From Lumbricus terrestris (Eukaryota > Annelida > Clitellata > Crassiclitellata > Lumbricidae), in NCBI GenBank assembly GCA_949752735.1, contig OX457040.1, positions 932,357 to 996,356 on the forward strand: a stretch of 64,000 nucleotides of DNA. The letters are read 5' to 3'. Shown here one piece after another: positions 33,772 through 46,000 of the stretch. The notes below the pieces were generated by a model. It ran no database searches. It worked only from the letters and a program-made list of their open reading frames with translations, and had not been told where the DNA came from. The stretch's first letter is position 1. Each line of letters opens with the position of its first letter. The position numbers and the translations under genes were made by a program.

Positions 33772-34582
33772 ACCACAGTCAGTGATGCCACAGCTGGGTT
33801 TTTTCCACTAGATCTGGGTTTTTTGGCCTTCGTCTGGGTTTCTGGGTTTTTTTGGGCAAGATCTGGGTTTATTTTGGTGAGTTCACATTTTGTACTTACA
33901 ACACATGAATATTCTGTGAAATTCAATGTAAAATGGTTTTGATACATAATTTTTTCGCTAATTTTAATTTTAAACTCCACAATCAAGATTTCATGTTGTC
34001 AATTCATAAATAATTTATAACCTGAAGAATAGTTCTGCACAGAAATAAACCATTTTGACATTTCAAAATAGGTCAGGTCACTCGTCTCTTTCCTTGTAAA
34101 GCCGTATTACTTACATCTATAACATACATATAGGCCTACAATAATACACTGTAGGTCAGCTAGGTCAATCCTCTAGTGGTATAATAGCCAAGTTGTTGTA
34201 GAGTATTAGGCTAATGTTCTAGGTGTTTAAAACGTTGGATTGTTGGTGTATTAAGAAAATTTGGCTGGAAACCTCGGACAATGTTAAAACTTTGTAAACG
34301 TGTGTTATGCACACACGAATGTATCGATTAAGCTTATTGTCAGTATGGATCCCGAGTATCTGACAACTTTGACAATTGATACTTTTAAAGTTGTAGTTAC
34401 ATTTTATTCGACTCTTTTGACGAACATTTTGTTAATCCTCATGCGAACAAGCGAAAAACCAACTTAATTTTAACAAAGGGGGTCTAAAATTGCTTATATG
34501 AATAGTCTGGGTTTTTCTGGGTTTTTTTCGGAAGAAAATCTGGGTTTATTTCAGAAACCTCAGTGGCAACACTGACCACAGT
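33772..34582. mobile_element. hAT-type MITE with perfect 8-bp duplication, upstream of GCNA
   Basis: A 795-bp element (33780-34574) starts CAGTGATGCCAC and ends GTGGCAACACTG, inverted repeats with one mismatch. ACCACAGT flanks it on both sides (33772-33779 and 34575-34582). Subterminal regions at both ends carry repeated TCTGGGTTTTTT motifs. No transposase. It lies about 700 bases before the GCNA start codon. Confidence 0.9.
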
Positions 34583-35278
34583 CCAAGATGTAGTCTAATC
34601 GCCCAAAATATTTATTTAGTTCGCAAGTTCTCTTTATCAATTTAAATTAATTCGTCTTTTGCTGCAACAGCCGTCAACAAAACAAACTGGAATGGTCGGG
34701 CGAGTCCCAGATGCACCCACAACCAAAAATGTAAAGAATGCTTTCTATCCTTTCGATATTAGTTACAGGCGCAACCTAATGATTTTTATACACTGAACTT
34801 TTTGAGGTCGTTGTTATAAACAACACCGTATTATATCATGCATTTAATTTGACTTTGAATGGTTTTCAGGTGCTCGGTTGCATTCTATAAAACTGTTTTC
34901 GGGAAGCCTCTCCCGTGGCAGTTAGACTTGCTCTGTAACTGAAGGGACCTTGGGGAAACCCTCATGCACAACTGATTTAGCGTCGTCAGCATACATTTAC
35001 TATCAGAGGCGTTAAGATACAGCGTCTTATGCCAGCGTAAGTGGCGCTGCTGTGATTGGGTGATTTAAATGTGACATGTTTATAATATGGATCCAGTATA
35101 GGATCTCTACTCTAGTCTAGTGCTGCCTGCTTGGCCTTCATTCTCCTTTTTACCTTTGTGCGCACTGTAGCCCTACTCCTAGTGCTCGCCTGCGCATTTC
35201 TTGGTGTTTCCCACCAACATATAAATTTGTTTGTCTTTGTTATCCACATATTTTTGTGTTTCCTGTCGCTAGCTAGCC
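34583..35278 (+). promoter_or_regulatory. Probable promoter and 5' UTR region of GCNA
   Basis: Inferred only from position: the sequence lies between the hAT MITE and the GCNA start codon. I cannot identify a transcription start. A TATAATATGG motif near 35081 is one candidate, untested. Confidence 0.3.
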
Positions 35279-38200
35279 ATGGAGCAGCCATCTGGATTCG
35301 AGAACCAGTCAGATGGTCCGTCATTAAAGACTAAAAGCAAAAGAAAAAAGCTTTTGAAAATCATCGAGGCGTCTTTAGGAGTGAACGACAGTTTTACTCG
35401 ACAGTTTTCTAATGAGAACTTTGCAGATAATACTTCAAAGGAGTCCACAGAAAACGAGACGAGATCAGAAATCCAGACAGCAAATACTACTTACAGTTCT
35501 TGCTGTTCAACTGAGAACACTAACCTCATGGAAAGCAATTCTGGGTATTCGGCCGATGGTACGATCGGCAGCAAAAGCTGTTCTTCATTTGCGATTAAAA
35601 ATCATCCGGGTAAGAATCCGAAAAGGATGAGCGTCTATCGCAAGAAAAGGTTTGAGAATATTATCTCGCGAACGCTTGCGGACAGTCTTGATCTTGGTGT
35701 TGATATGGTTGCTGATAAGGATGAAACGGTCAAATCTGCGATTTCAGACCAAGAACTGAGAGGAAGTTTGACGAGTTCCGAAAGCCAGTCAGCAGATGCA
35801 ACGTACTATTCTTGCCATTCCAATGACAACGCTTATCTTGCTCAAAGCGTTTCCGTGTATTCTGGCTACGGTACAGTCAGCAGTGAAACGGGAAGTTCGT
35901 TGTTTCCAGTAATCGGTCGTCCTGGTAAGAATCCGAAAAAGAAGACAGCTGGTTGCAGGAAACAATACGAGAAGGTTATCTCCTCTGCGCTTGGAGACGG
36001 TCTTGATTGGGATTTGGATATTCCAGAGGTGTATGAAACTGATCTTGCTCAAAGTGTTTCCGGGTGTTCAGGCCGTGTTTCAGTTGGCAGTGAAACGGGA
36101 AGTTGTTCGTTGCTTCCAGTTGGCGGTCGTCTTGGTAAGAATCCGGAAAAGAAGACGGCTGAGTGCAAGAAACAATATGTGAAGGTTATCTCCTCTGCGC
36201 TTGGAGACGGTCTTGATTGGGATTTGGATATTCCAGAGGTGTATGAAACTGATCTTGCTCAAAGTGTTTCCGGGTGTTCAGGCCGTGTTTCAGTTGGCAG
36301 TGAAACGGGAAGTTGTTCGTTGCTTCCAGTTGGCGGTCGTCTTGGTAAGAATCCGGAAAAGAAGACGGCTGAGTGCAAGAAACAATATGTGAAGGTTATC
36401 TCCTCTGCGCTTGGAGACGGTCTTGATTGGGATTTGGATATTCCAGAGGTGTATGAAACTGATCTTGCTCAAAGTGTTTCCGGGTGTTCAGGCCGTGTTT
36501 CAGTTGGCAGTGAAACGGGAAGTTGTTCGTTGCTTCCAGTTGGCGGTCGTCTTGGTAAGAATCCGGAAAAGAAGACGGCTGAGTGCAAGAAACAATATGT
36601 GAAGGTTATCTCCTCTGCGCTTGGAGACGGTCTTGATTGGGATTTGGATATTCCCGAGGTGTATGAAACTGATCTTGCTCAAAGTGTTTCCGGGTGTTCA
36701 GGCCGTGTTTCAGTTGGCAGTGAAACGGGAAGTTGTTCGTTGCTTCCAGTTGGCGGTCGTCTTGGTAAGAATCCGGAAAAGAAGACAGCTGAGTGCAAGA
36801 AACAATATGTGAAGGTTATCTCCTCTGCGCTTGGAGACGGTCTTGATTGGGATTTGGATATTCCAGAGGTGTATGAAACTGATCTTGCTCAAAGCGTTTC
36901 CGTGTATTCTGGCTATGGTACAGTCAGCAGTGAAATGGGAAGTTCGTTGTTTCCAGTAATCGGTCGTCCTGGTAAGAATCCGAAAAAGAAGACGGCTGAG
37001 TGCAAGAAACAATATGTGAAGGTTATCTCCTCTGCGCTTGGAGACGGTCTTGATTGGGATTTGGATATTCCAGAGGTGTATGAAACTGTTGACAAACGGC
37101 CTCCCATTTCGAACAAAGAACCGACGGGAAATCCAAAAGCAGACGAGCTTGATACATGGAAGAGTTCCATGTCTAAGGCAAGGTCGGCGATGAAGAAGGA
37201 TATGGCTTCTGCTGAACGTGAATCTGGTGGAGTATGCTTGAAGGAAACTGGGAAGGAAACTGCCATGTTTGCTTCGAAAAGTGATGTGACGAATACTCTA
37301 CAGTCTTTCTATAACAGCTTAAGAGCGCGAGATGTTTCAAACATTAAGTCTGCATATCCTGTGGATAGTAAGACTTTGTTGCTTGGTAAGGAAGAAGAAG
37401 TTGTGAAGAAGTCGGTGACTCACGTAGTCGACTTTTGTGATCTTCCGGATGCGATAACTTTGAGTCACTTGGCGACAGACACTACTCTGCAGAGCAGACC
37501 TTTCGGCTGTTTTGAGAATTTGAGTCAGGAGCATATTTCATCAACTTCAAAGGGTGTTTCATTGACTTCAAAGGGTGTTTCATTGACTTCAAAGGATGTT
37601 TCATTGACTTCAGAGGTTGTTTCATTGACTTCAAAGGATGTCTCGTCTACTTCAAAGGGTGTTTCATTGACTTCAAAGGGTGTTCCACCAGATTCCAAGG
37701 ATGTTTCAGCAACTTTATCAACCTCAAATCGTGTTTCATCAGGTTCAAAGGATGTTTCATCAACTTCAAAGGCTGTTTCAGCGGCATCAAAGGTTGTTTC
37801 ATCAAGTTCAAAGGGTGCTCCATTGATTACAAAGGATGTTTCATCGACTTCAAAGGATGTTTCATCAACTTTGAAGGGCATTTCATTGTCTTCAAAGGAT
37901 GCCTCATCGGCTTCAAAGGCAGAGCTAGTGGAAACATTTCCTTTGAGTCGTGTGAACCGAATTGTGAGATATGTCGTCATGCAGGACGTCTGCATTCAAA
38001 CGGACGAGACTTCAGATTGTTCGGTTGGAAAGAGTTTAGCAGATGTTTCTGTTCAGGCAGACCTCTGCCGCTGTCCAAGACTGACTGGATGTCACTCTTC
38101 AACAAATATTGGCTCATTAAGTCAACAAGATCTCTCCAGATCTGAAAAAGTCTGCAAAGACTCTGGTGACAAGTTTCTCACTTTGGGAAAATACCTCGGT

Positions 38201-40077
38201 AAGACTGGGGACTGCAAGTGCATTGTCCCTACTGCTCCTGGTAAACTGTACAAAGGTGCTGAGGCCAAGAAGACATCTGCCTTGCATTCAAATGATGTAC
38301 CGGCCAACAATGACAGCATTTGTTCCAAAGAAGTGGAATCCAGTGAGACCCTAGGTCAGATGTTCTCCAAAATTGGCCTTTCAGACAGTCAAAAAAATCT
38401 TCCAGATGGGTCGGACGAACTTTCAAAAAGAAACGAATCACGTGATGCCTTCGTTCCTAAGAAACCGGAAGGAGTATTGATCAAAGCTGAGGATTGTAAT
38501 CCTGATTTCACAGATATAACCGGTGAATCATTGATTGACGATAAGAAAACAGAGTCAAAGGCTTTGGACAGAAACGAATTAACAGAGGATGACGATGTCT
38601 GTGCTGAGCGTTTGGACGTCTCGCTTCAGGTTTCTTTTGCCTCTGATGATAATATGACAGATGGATCGTTCAGTAGATTAAATCCTCTCGATGTAACTGA
38701 ATCTTACGATGTACTAAATAATCTCTGTAATGATTCCGATCCATCAGGAGCAGCAAGTGGTTCAAACGACACCATCATCTACCTCACATGTGACGCACCC
38801 GACTTGGAAACTGCCAATGAATCCCCGTTTCACGGTGAAGTAGAAAAAAGCGAATCGGTCGAGTGTGTAAACAGAGCATCAGTTCACCGTATGAAAGCTG
38901 AAGCAGATGAATGGGAAGGACATGAATCATTGAATCATGCGAATGAATCAGTTGACGGCGATATTCTTGACGCTAAAACAGATGAATTGGAAGTAAACGA
39001 GTCAGGGAACGAAAATTCGTCGACTTGCGATGATGATGATGAAACGGATGTTAGAAGCATCTCACTTCAGGTTTCATTGTCTGATGATGACGTTTCTGAT
39101 GAGTCCGATACAGCGGATCACTTGTGGACCAGGGTTCAGTTGGAGTTTGACAAGAAGCCACCCAAGGAAAACAAAGACACGTCTGTGAAGAATGGTGTTG
39201 GTGGCAAAAATCTGAGCAACCTTGACAAAAACACGTTTGATTTGACTGATCTTGTTGACAGAAGCAATTCTGTTGCGAGTGATCCAGTTGACTTGATTGT
39301 TCCTGATTCTCCTCCTTTGTCACAATCTGTTGGCATGGGTCTATGCTCACCTGCAGGTGTTGGTGAACAGCAGATTGAGCAGATGAGCAATGAAAGACAG
39401 GCGACCTTATCTCTTGACACTCCTTCACAACCTTCACTTATGCATGGCCCTCGTAACATATCACTTCAGGTCTCACTGTCATCAGATGGCTTCAACAATA
39501 CGCCTGCAAATGACCGGAGAATGGCTGATGATTATGATCGAAATGATCTCAATCGGGATCCATCAGTTCTCAAAGGGATCATATCATCTGTGCATGAGAA
39601 TCCGTCCACACTTCAGAATTCAAACCAGACGATGAATTGTCTGTTCGATTTGAGTGATGAGGAACAGCAGCCAGATGATGTTGTCGAGCGTTCAGATCCT
39701 TGCCTTTCCGACGTTCCTCAGAGGGTCCTGTGTTCCACGTTCGTAGGTCGTCCAAGCTTGGAATCCGTACAACGGTTGGACCACAGCTGGGTCATGTCTC
39801 CGGTCAGAACAGAAACTACGTTGTCCATAAATCGTCGTAAATCGAAATCCATGCGAAGGGTTTCGTTGCTCGCAGGCAGTAAGGAGAGCACGAGTGACTC
39901 ATATGCGAGCGCCAACGGGTCTGTCCTGGTTGTTCCAGACACGAGTGAGAGTGATGATGAGCAAGGAGCGTTGTATAAGACGGCCTACGTGGAATGTGGT
40001 GCTGGAGAAGGGTTTGTCGTCCAAGACTCTTCTGCTTCTCAAGTTCATGCGAGCAGGGATAAGAACGGTCAAACAAC
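35279..40077 (+). CDS. GCNA: GCNA exon 1: repetitive disordered region
   Basis: One 4.8-kb exon encodes residues 1-1599 plus two bases of the next codon, then a GTAAGT donor. It holds a 70-residue repeat block (35834-37087), a seven-residue S-x-T-S-K-x-V repeat block (37540-37925) and an acidic, Ser/Asp-rich third part with at least four V/I-rich cores beside acidic residues. The start codon is the first ATG after the 5' flank and is followed by a plausible hydrophilic N-terminus with a basic KSKRKK cluster. Confidence 0.92.
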
Positions 40078-43000
40078 GTAAGTAGTCGGGCTTATAATAT
40101 ACTGACTTATTTAAACGAGGCATTTAAGTAAGTTTCGTTATTTTTGAAGTAACTTTATGTAACAGGCTGCAAATGATGTGCACTTCAAATTTAATGAAGT
40201 AAATAATGCAAATACAACCCTAAGTGTTCTCTCTAATGATTATAATGAATTTTATAATTTAATAATTTTATAATGTTAATAGTTAGCAATTTATGTTGTG
40301 ATTGTGTCTAATTCCGACGGCATCTAATCAAGCCGTATCATTTCAATAGGCTACCAAGATGACATTGACCAGCCGTATAAGATAGAGACGGCCTATAGTA
40401 AATGAGCATTTGAAGATGGAAATTTTAAATTGTGAATGAGAGAACTGATCAGAGTGAGTAGATTCAGGGAAGAGATCCCAAACCATTGAAGGAGTATCAT
40501 TAAAGTATTAGTTGTGTAGTTATGAAGATGTTTTGCCATCGTGCTGAAATAAAATGTCTTTATAAGATCTATGCTACATTTAATGTGACATTAGGACTTA
40601 ACAGTAAATCTGATAGTGAAATACTGCAATAACATTGAAGTGCTCAGAAATTATTCTTTATTTGTTCCTTTTATTCTATTGTTATGCTTGAAAACTGTGC
40701 CATAGGTTGATATCTTGTCCACCAGACACTGATGCTACAGATCAGATACTACTTTAATGGTAACAGTAAGAACACTGCGAAATCTTTTTGAATTCAAATA
40801 AGTCACAGAAAAGGAGTATATCTTCTAAAGTCGCAGAATTTCTACGAATTTCTAGAGTTTTCCGATTGGTTGGATTGTGTTAAACTTTTATTCTGAGTAT
40901 TTTTGTCGTTTTAGCGAAGTATTCAACGTTTCTGATTCACAAGATTCGTCAGACGACGATGACGACTTTGAGAATTGTAAGTAAAGAAAAAGCATCGTCT
41001 CGAGATTGTTGTTTTCTGTAATCTGAAGGTGAATGGTTTAAGGGGCTTTCTGTATTTTACATACACGGGGGCCAGGGAGGAGTCCTGACATGATATAGGT
41101 ACGCAAAATATATTTCTTAATTATGATGTCCACATTTTAAAGCCTATTTATAAATTATAACTTTACTTTTCTATGGTTGTTCGTTGGCATTTGATTACAT
41201 TAGAAATAATTTATTTTCAGATCTTAGCAGTAAACTACAACAGTTAACAAATTTTAGCTCTAGAACAAGTATTATGGTTAAGAGAAATAAATGGTAGCCT
41301 TTGGTAAAATATATGTTTTAAAGATGATTTTGCTAATTGACTTTAGTAAGGGGTAGAGAAGCTTATTTTAACATAACATGGGGTACAAGTTGCAGCAGGT
41401 AGAGTGGGTTGAAAATACGATTTAAAAAAACCATTGATGTACGGATGGGCCTAAGCTTGAGCAAGAGCCAGATGTACTCGCGACCTTGCTTGCTCTGCTT
41501 TGGTGTACTGGAGCAGGTTTTGCTGTGATCTGTGACCTTCAAGTTTTCCTTAACTTGCATTCAAATGAGCTTCTCCTTTCTATAGCTCCATTTCACAGGT
41601 GGTTGAAGAGATTCCATTCAGTGATGAATTTCTTGAAGAGTCACTATATAAACGAGCGCTTACAATTAAGTTGTTGCATGAATAAGACAATGTTAAGACT
41701 TCAATAACGTGCTGTGGTGGTTTCACGGTTGCATTTAGCACCAAATTTCTCATTCATGAATATATTTTGTTCATTCTTCAATAGTGCAACTGCAGTTTCA
41801 TTTTTTACATACATACATGTACATTTTTTCTGATTTCTTTATGTGTAATGGTACCTGTACAATCAATGTACATTATATTTCGTTAGGTAATGTACGGTTC
41901 CGAAATGACTGACATTTGTTGGGTGCTGCTGGTGGATTGGATATCAAGTGATAACCTTCTGTATTGTTAGCCATTGTTTGACAGTTCATGTGCTATCACA
42001 TCACATTGCACTACGCGACACCCCACATTATAATTTATTAATTATAATAATTATATTATTATAATTTATTAATTGCCTAACTAATTAGCCCTATCTCATA
42101 GGATAGCTGATGAATGAATCTTGTGCTTATTGTGTTGCATGCTGCTTGCTTTTTCCAGTTATCGAACGGGTGAAAACTACGGACAAAATAGCAAAGTTTT
42201 CTCCTCCTCCCGCGGCGCTTGACGACTTCATTGTGGATGATTGTGATGTGGAGGTGGAAGGAGGGGACGACGAAGAAGTAGATGAGGAAGAGGAGGGGGA
42301 AGAAGCCTTTAATGATGTCATAATCGATGACGATGATGATGGCGTTGGCGACGACCGAGTCTTCTACTATCAAGTGGACAACGAGAGAGAGGAGCAGGAC
42401 AACATTGACGCTCTTTCGAGTCAACTCGGGAAGGCGCTCAACTTCAGTCTGACGAGCAATTCGAGCGACGACGACGACTTTCAGGTCCTGCCAAAGCGAA
42501 AGGTCGTCGTGAAGAAGTTGAGCAAAGTGTTGACGCTGTCTTCTGACGAAGGTAATTGTTGTCTGCAGCTCGTTTAAGATTAAACTTCGTTCACACATAG
42601 GTCGTTTGTGTTCATACATAGATCGTTTGCTAGTTAATCTAAGTTATGGATGGATTGGTGGTGAAGTTGTTAGCTGGCCTCACAATTGAGAGGTTTTCGG
42701 TTCAAATCTTAGCTAGGATAGAAATTTAGGTGAAGAGTTTCTGATCTACGTGTATGACAAGCCAACTTGAGTTGTAGTCTATGATGGACTTGTGTTTGAT
42801 GGGAAGACACGATGGCAAGGGAGGGGACTGACATATCAAGACTAAGAAATGAAGTCACTTCATACCCACGTATGCCTTGTTGATGGCTGGCTGAAGGGAC
42901 AGAACTCTTCTTCTAAGTTAATCTTGGTCATGTTGATAGTATTTCTAATTTACGGAGACCTCTATGGTGAAGGAGAGTCGGAAATTAAATAAAACGAGAT

Positions 43001-46000
43001 TTATGAGAAGTGGCATCAATAACTTTATGGCTTTTAATAATTTTCATCTTGACATCTGCTTAAATATATCTTGTTTGCGGTCAAAGTGTTTTCTTTAGGC
43101 TTTTATGTCTTTTCTGCTCTGTTTTGATTGTATTTCCCGATGCTGTGGTTGGTGAATAAAGGTTAATTGCCTTGATTAAAAACATTTGTGTAGGTGTGTC
43201 TTCCAACTTAAGTAGCATCTTTTTTAAGAGCTCACGAAAGCGTGTTTGCATTACATATCCAGACTGCATGTATTAAGGCATCCTACCCTTTCCGTATTCA
43301 TATTATATCTGTGGATTTTTTACATCGCCTCTTGCACAATGACCATTCAGAGGTGCTCTTGGCAGTTGGCATGAAAACTCATGGAGAAAACAACTGCCTT
43401 TAGACAATAGGTGCCTGACGAAATTTTTTTGACCTCTATCATATGTCATTGCATTAAATGCTCTTTAGTTTGCTTCTCTGCTTGCGTTGCAGAGAATGAC
43501 AAAGCAGCGGCTGCTGCTTCAGACAAAGAGGATGTGAACATCTTCCGTACCCCTGCTCCAGAGAGTGGTGCTATCTTTCGTACCCCTGCTCCAGTCATCT
43601 CCAAGAGACGTGTCCTATCTGTGATCACTCCGCAGGCATTGTCATCCAATTCGGTGTTCAGTGATAATCAACGGATCATCCCACACACTGTTGGACATGC
43701 TCCCCTTCCAAGGCTCACCTTTCTCAAGTCACTGTCAGCCGACGTCAAAGAATTCCTTCGCGATGCCAAAGCGGCACGGTACCAGATGATTAATCGGTTG
43801 TTGTTCATTCGTTCAGAACTTCTTTGGCACCTCGTCTTTGATAAAACTTGTAAGAAGTGCTTCGACTCTAGCATGGCAGAAGAGCGCATTTTTTGAGTTG
43901 AATGTAAAAATTGCTTGAGTGAGGACTCCAGTAAGCAGATGTCGCTACTTTTGCAGCTCATTTCAGACTACTTGCGGAAAAAGCTCGATTCTGCATGGTT
44001 GCAGTTCGTGTGAATGTTCGTTAGGTCTTAGGTCATTTTAAAAATTAGAGTGTATTTGGCAAGTGGTGTTGATTGATATCTGGATTGATTGACAGTTGAA
44101 CCATTTGATTGACAGATGAGTGATTGTTGTAGATCAATTGAGGGATACGTTGTTTCAAGAGAACCTCCCTCTGTGCAGAGCAGAGGAGGCAGTGGTGTCT
44201 TGGATACCTGTGGAGCAACAGAGTTGTTGTGGTGCTGGCTGCGGTGATGTGTGATGGTCAAGGTTGTGATAGGAGTGTGCTTGTAGTGGTGGTGGTAGAT
44301 GTGATGATGACAGTTATGATGCAGGTAGTGATGACATTGATGATGATGATAGTGATGATTATAATAATGATGGTGATTGTAGTGATAACAGACATGATGA
44401 TTGTGATGACAGCAATGGTAGTTTTCTTAGTGATAATCATGTTGATGTTTTTCTGATGAAGTAATACTGACGTTTCTTTCCTTTAGATATGTCAAGAACT
44501 TCAAATCACTTCGAAGCGAACTTACGGCCGAACTCTTCGCTCTCTTCAACCAAAAAGTCTTTGACTCCAAAGTAAATCAATCTCTCTTAATCATATCGTG
44601 ATCTCTGAATTTCTGAAGCACTGCTTTAAAAGCTAAACACAGGGTACCAGTCTATTCTTTTAAAGTCAGACTCTTTTATATATGTTTTATACTCAGATTT
44701 CTTTCTATGTTTTATACTCGGATGTCTTTCAACACATGTTTTAAACCCAAATTCCTTTCTGTGTTTTAAACCCAGATTTCTTTCTTTGTTTTAACTCAAA
44801 ATCCTTATTGTGTTTAAAACCCAGATTTCTTTTCTGTGTTTTAAACCCAGATTTCTTTCTTTGTTTTAACTCAAAATCCTTTTTGTGTTTAAAACCCAGA
44901 TTTCTTTTCTGTGTTTAAAATCCAGATTTCTTTCTTTGTTTTAACTCAAAATCCTTTTTGTGTTTAAATCCAGATTCCTTTTCTGTGTTTAAAATCCAGA
45001 TTTTTTCTTTCTTTTAACTCGGAAGCCTTTTTATGTTTAAAACTCAGATTCCTTTCTATGTTTTAAACCCAAGTTTGTTTCTATGTTTTAAACCCAGGTT
45101 TGTTTCTATGCATGTTTTAAACGCAGATTCCTTCTGACATGAACGTAGTGTGGAACGATCGCCTGCGACGAACGGCCGGTTTCTGTCGTAGTCGACTAAC
45201 AAAAGACAATCCACCGAAGCGATTGGCTTTGATCGAACTGTCCGTTAAAGTCTGCGATTCAACTGGTTAGTCAACTATTCTGTTGCAAGTGATTACGATG
45301 CTGATGGCTTGCATGAATACCGTGTGTGGCAACTGATATCTATTTGAGAATCATTTCTATGAATGTCTTTTGCAACAGTACAGAGGTGCACCTGGGAACA
45401 GAAAATTGTAGTACATGCTGAAATGCTGGGTTAAGATGATCCTGATGCCAACACAATCAGCCAATATCTCTATGATTGAAATTGAAACCACTTGTCAGTC
45501 AAGTTACCTGTCAATTAATCAATCCACCTGTCAATCAAAGAACCATACATTTGCCATTATTATTTTCAAGCATCTGGAACCATTTCCAAGTCAAAGACCA
45601 TAGTGAATAAAAATCTCGCCTTGGAAAAATGTTTTGTGCGACAAAAGCTGATGAAAATGCCATCTTGAGACCTGTTGTGAGAAATTAGGTGACCCAGGAC
45701 CCTGTTAGCAGGACTTGGTATTTTCGTCTTCACCTTTGTTTGATTGACAGGTGAATTGATTAATCGGTGAATTGATTAATCGACAAGTGCTGCCAATTCG
45801 TTTGACTGGTGACTGACAAGTGCTGCCAATTAATTTGACAGGTGTTCTGATTGACATTGACATTTCTTAGGTCATTTTATTGAGAGGAGGGAGAATAGAT
45901 TATTTGGCTAGTGGTGTTAGTTTTAAGCAATTTGACTGATGTTTGGGTTGATTGACAGTTGGACCATTTGATTGAAGTTGGACCGTTTGATTGACAGTTG

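Noticed and set aside
36041..36880. Regularly spaced direct repeats that might suggest a CRISPR array
   Set aside because: The repeats are 210 bases, contiguous, in frame within a coding exon, and there are no spacers.
36080..37012. Identical 60-63 codon frames on both strands through the 210-bp array
   Set aside because: Shadows of the GCNA repeat in other frames.
37525..37995. 156-codon minus-strand frame rich in Glu, Val and Asp (EVDET repeats)
   Set aside because: Antisense shadow of the 21-bp coding repeat in GCNA; the repeat period keeps all frames open.
40079..40081. In-frame stop ending the 1600-codon frame, as if GCNA exon 1 were a complete gene
   Set aside because: A GTAAGT donor begins at 40078 and eight further exons join in perfect frame to the expected protease, zinc ribbon and tail.
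44229..44456. Met/Val/Ile-rich frame resembling a membrane peptide
   Set aside because: GATGAT simple repeat in an intron.
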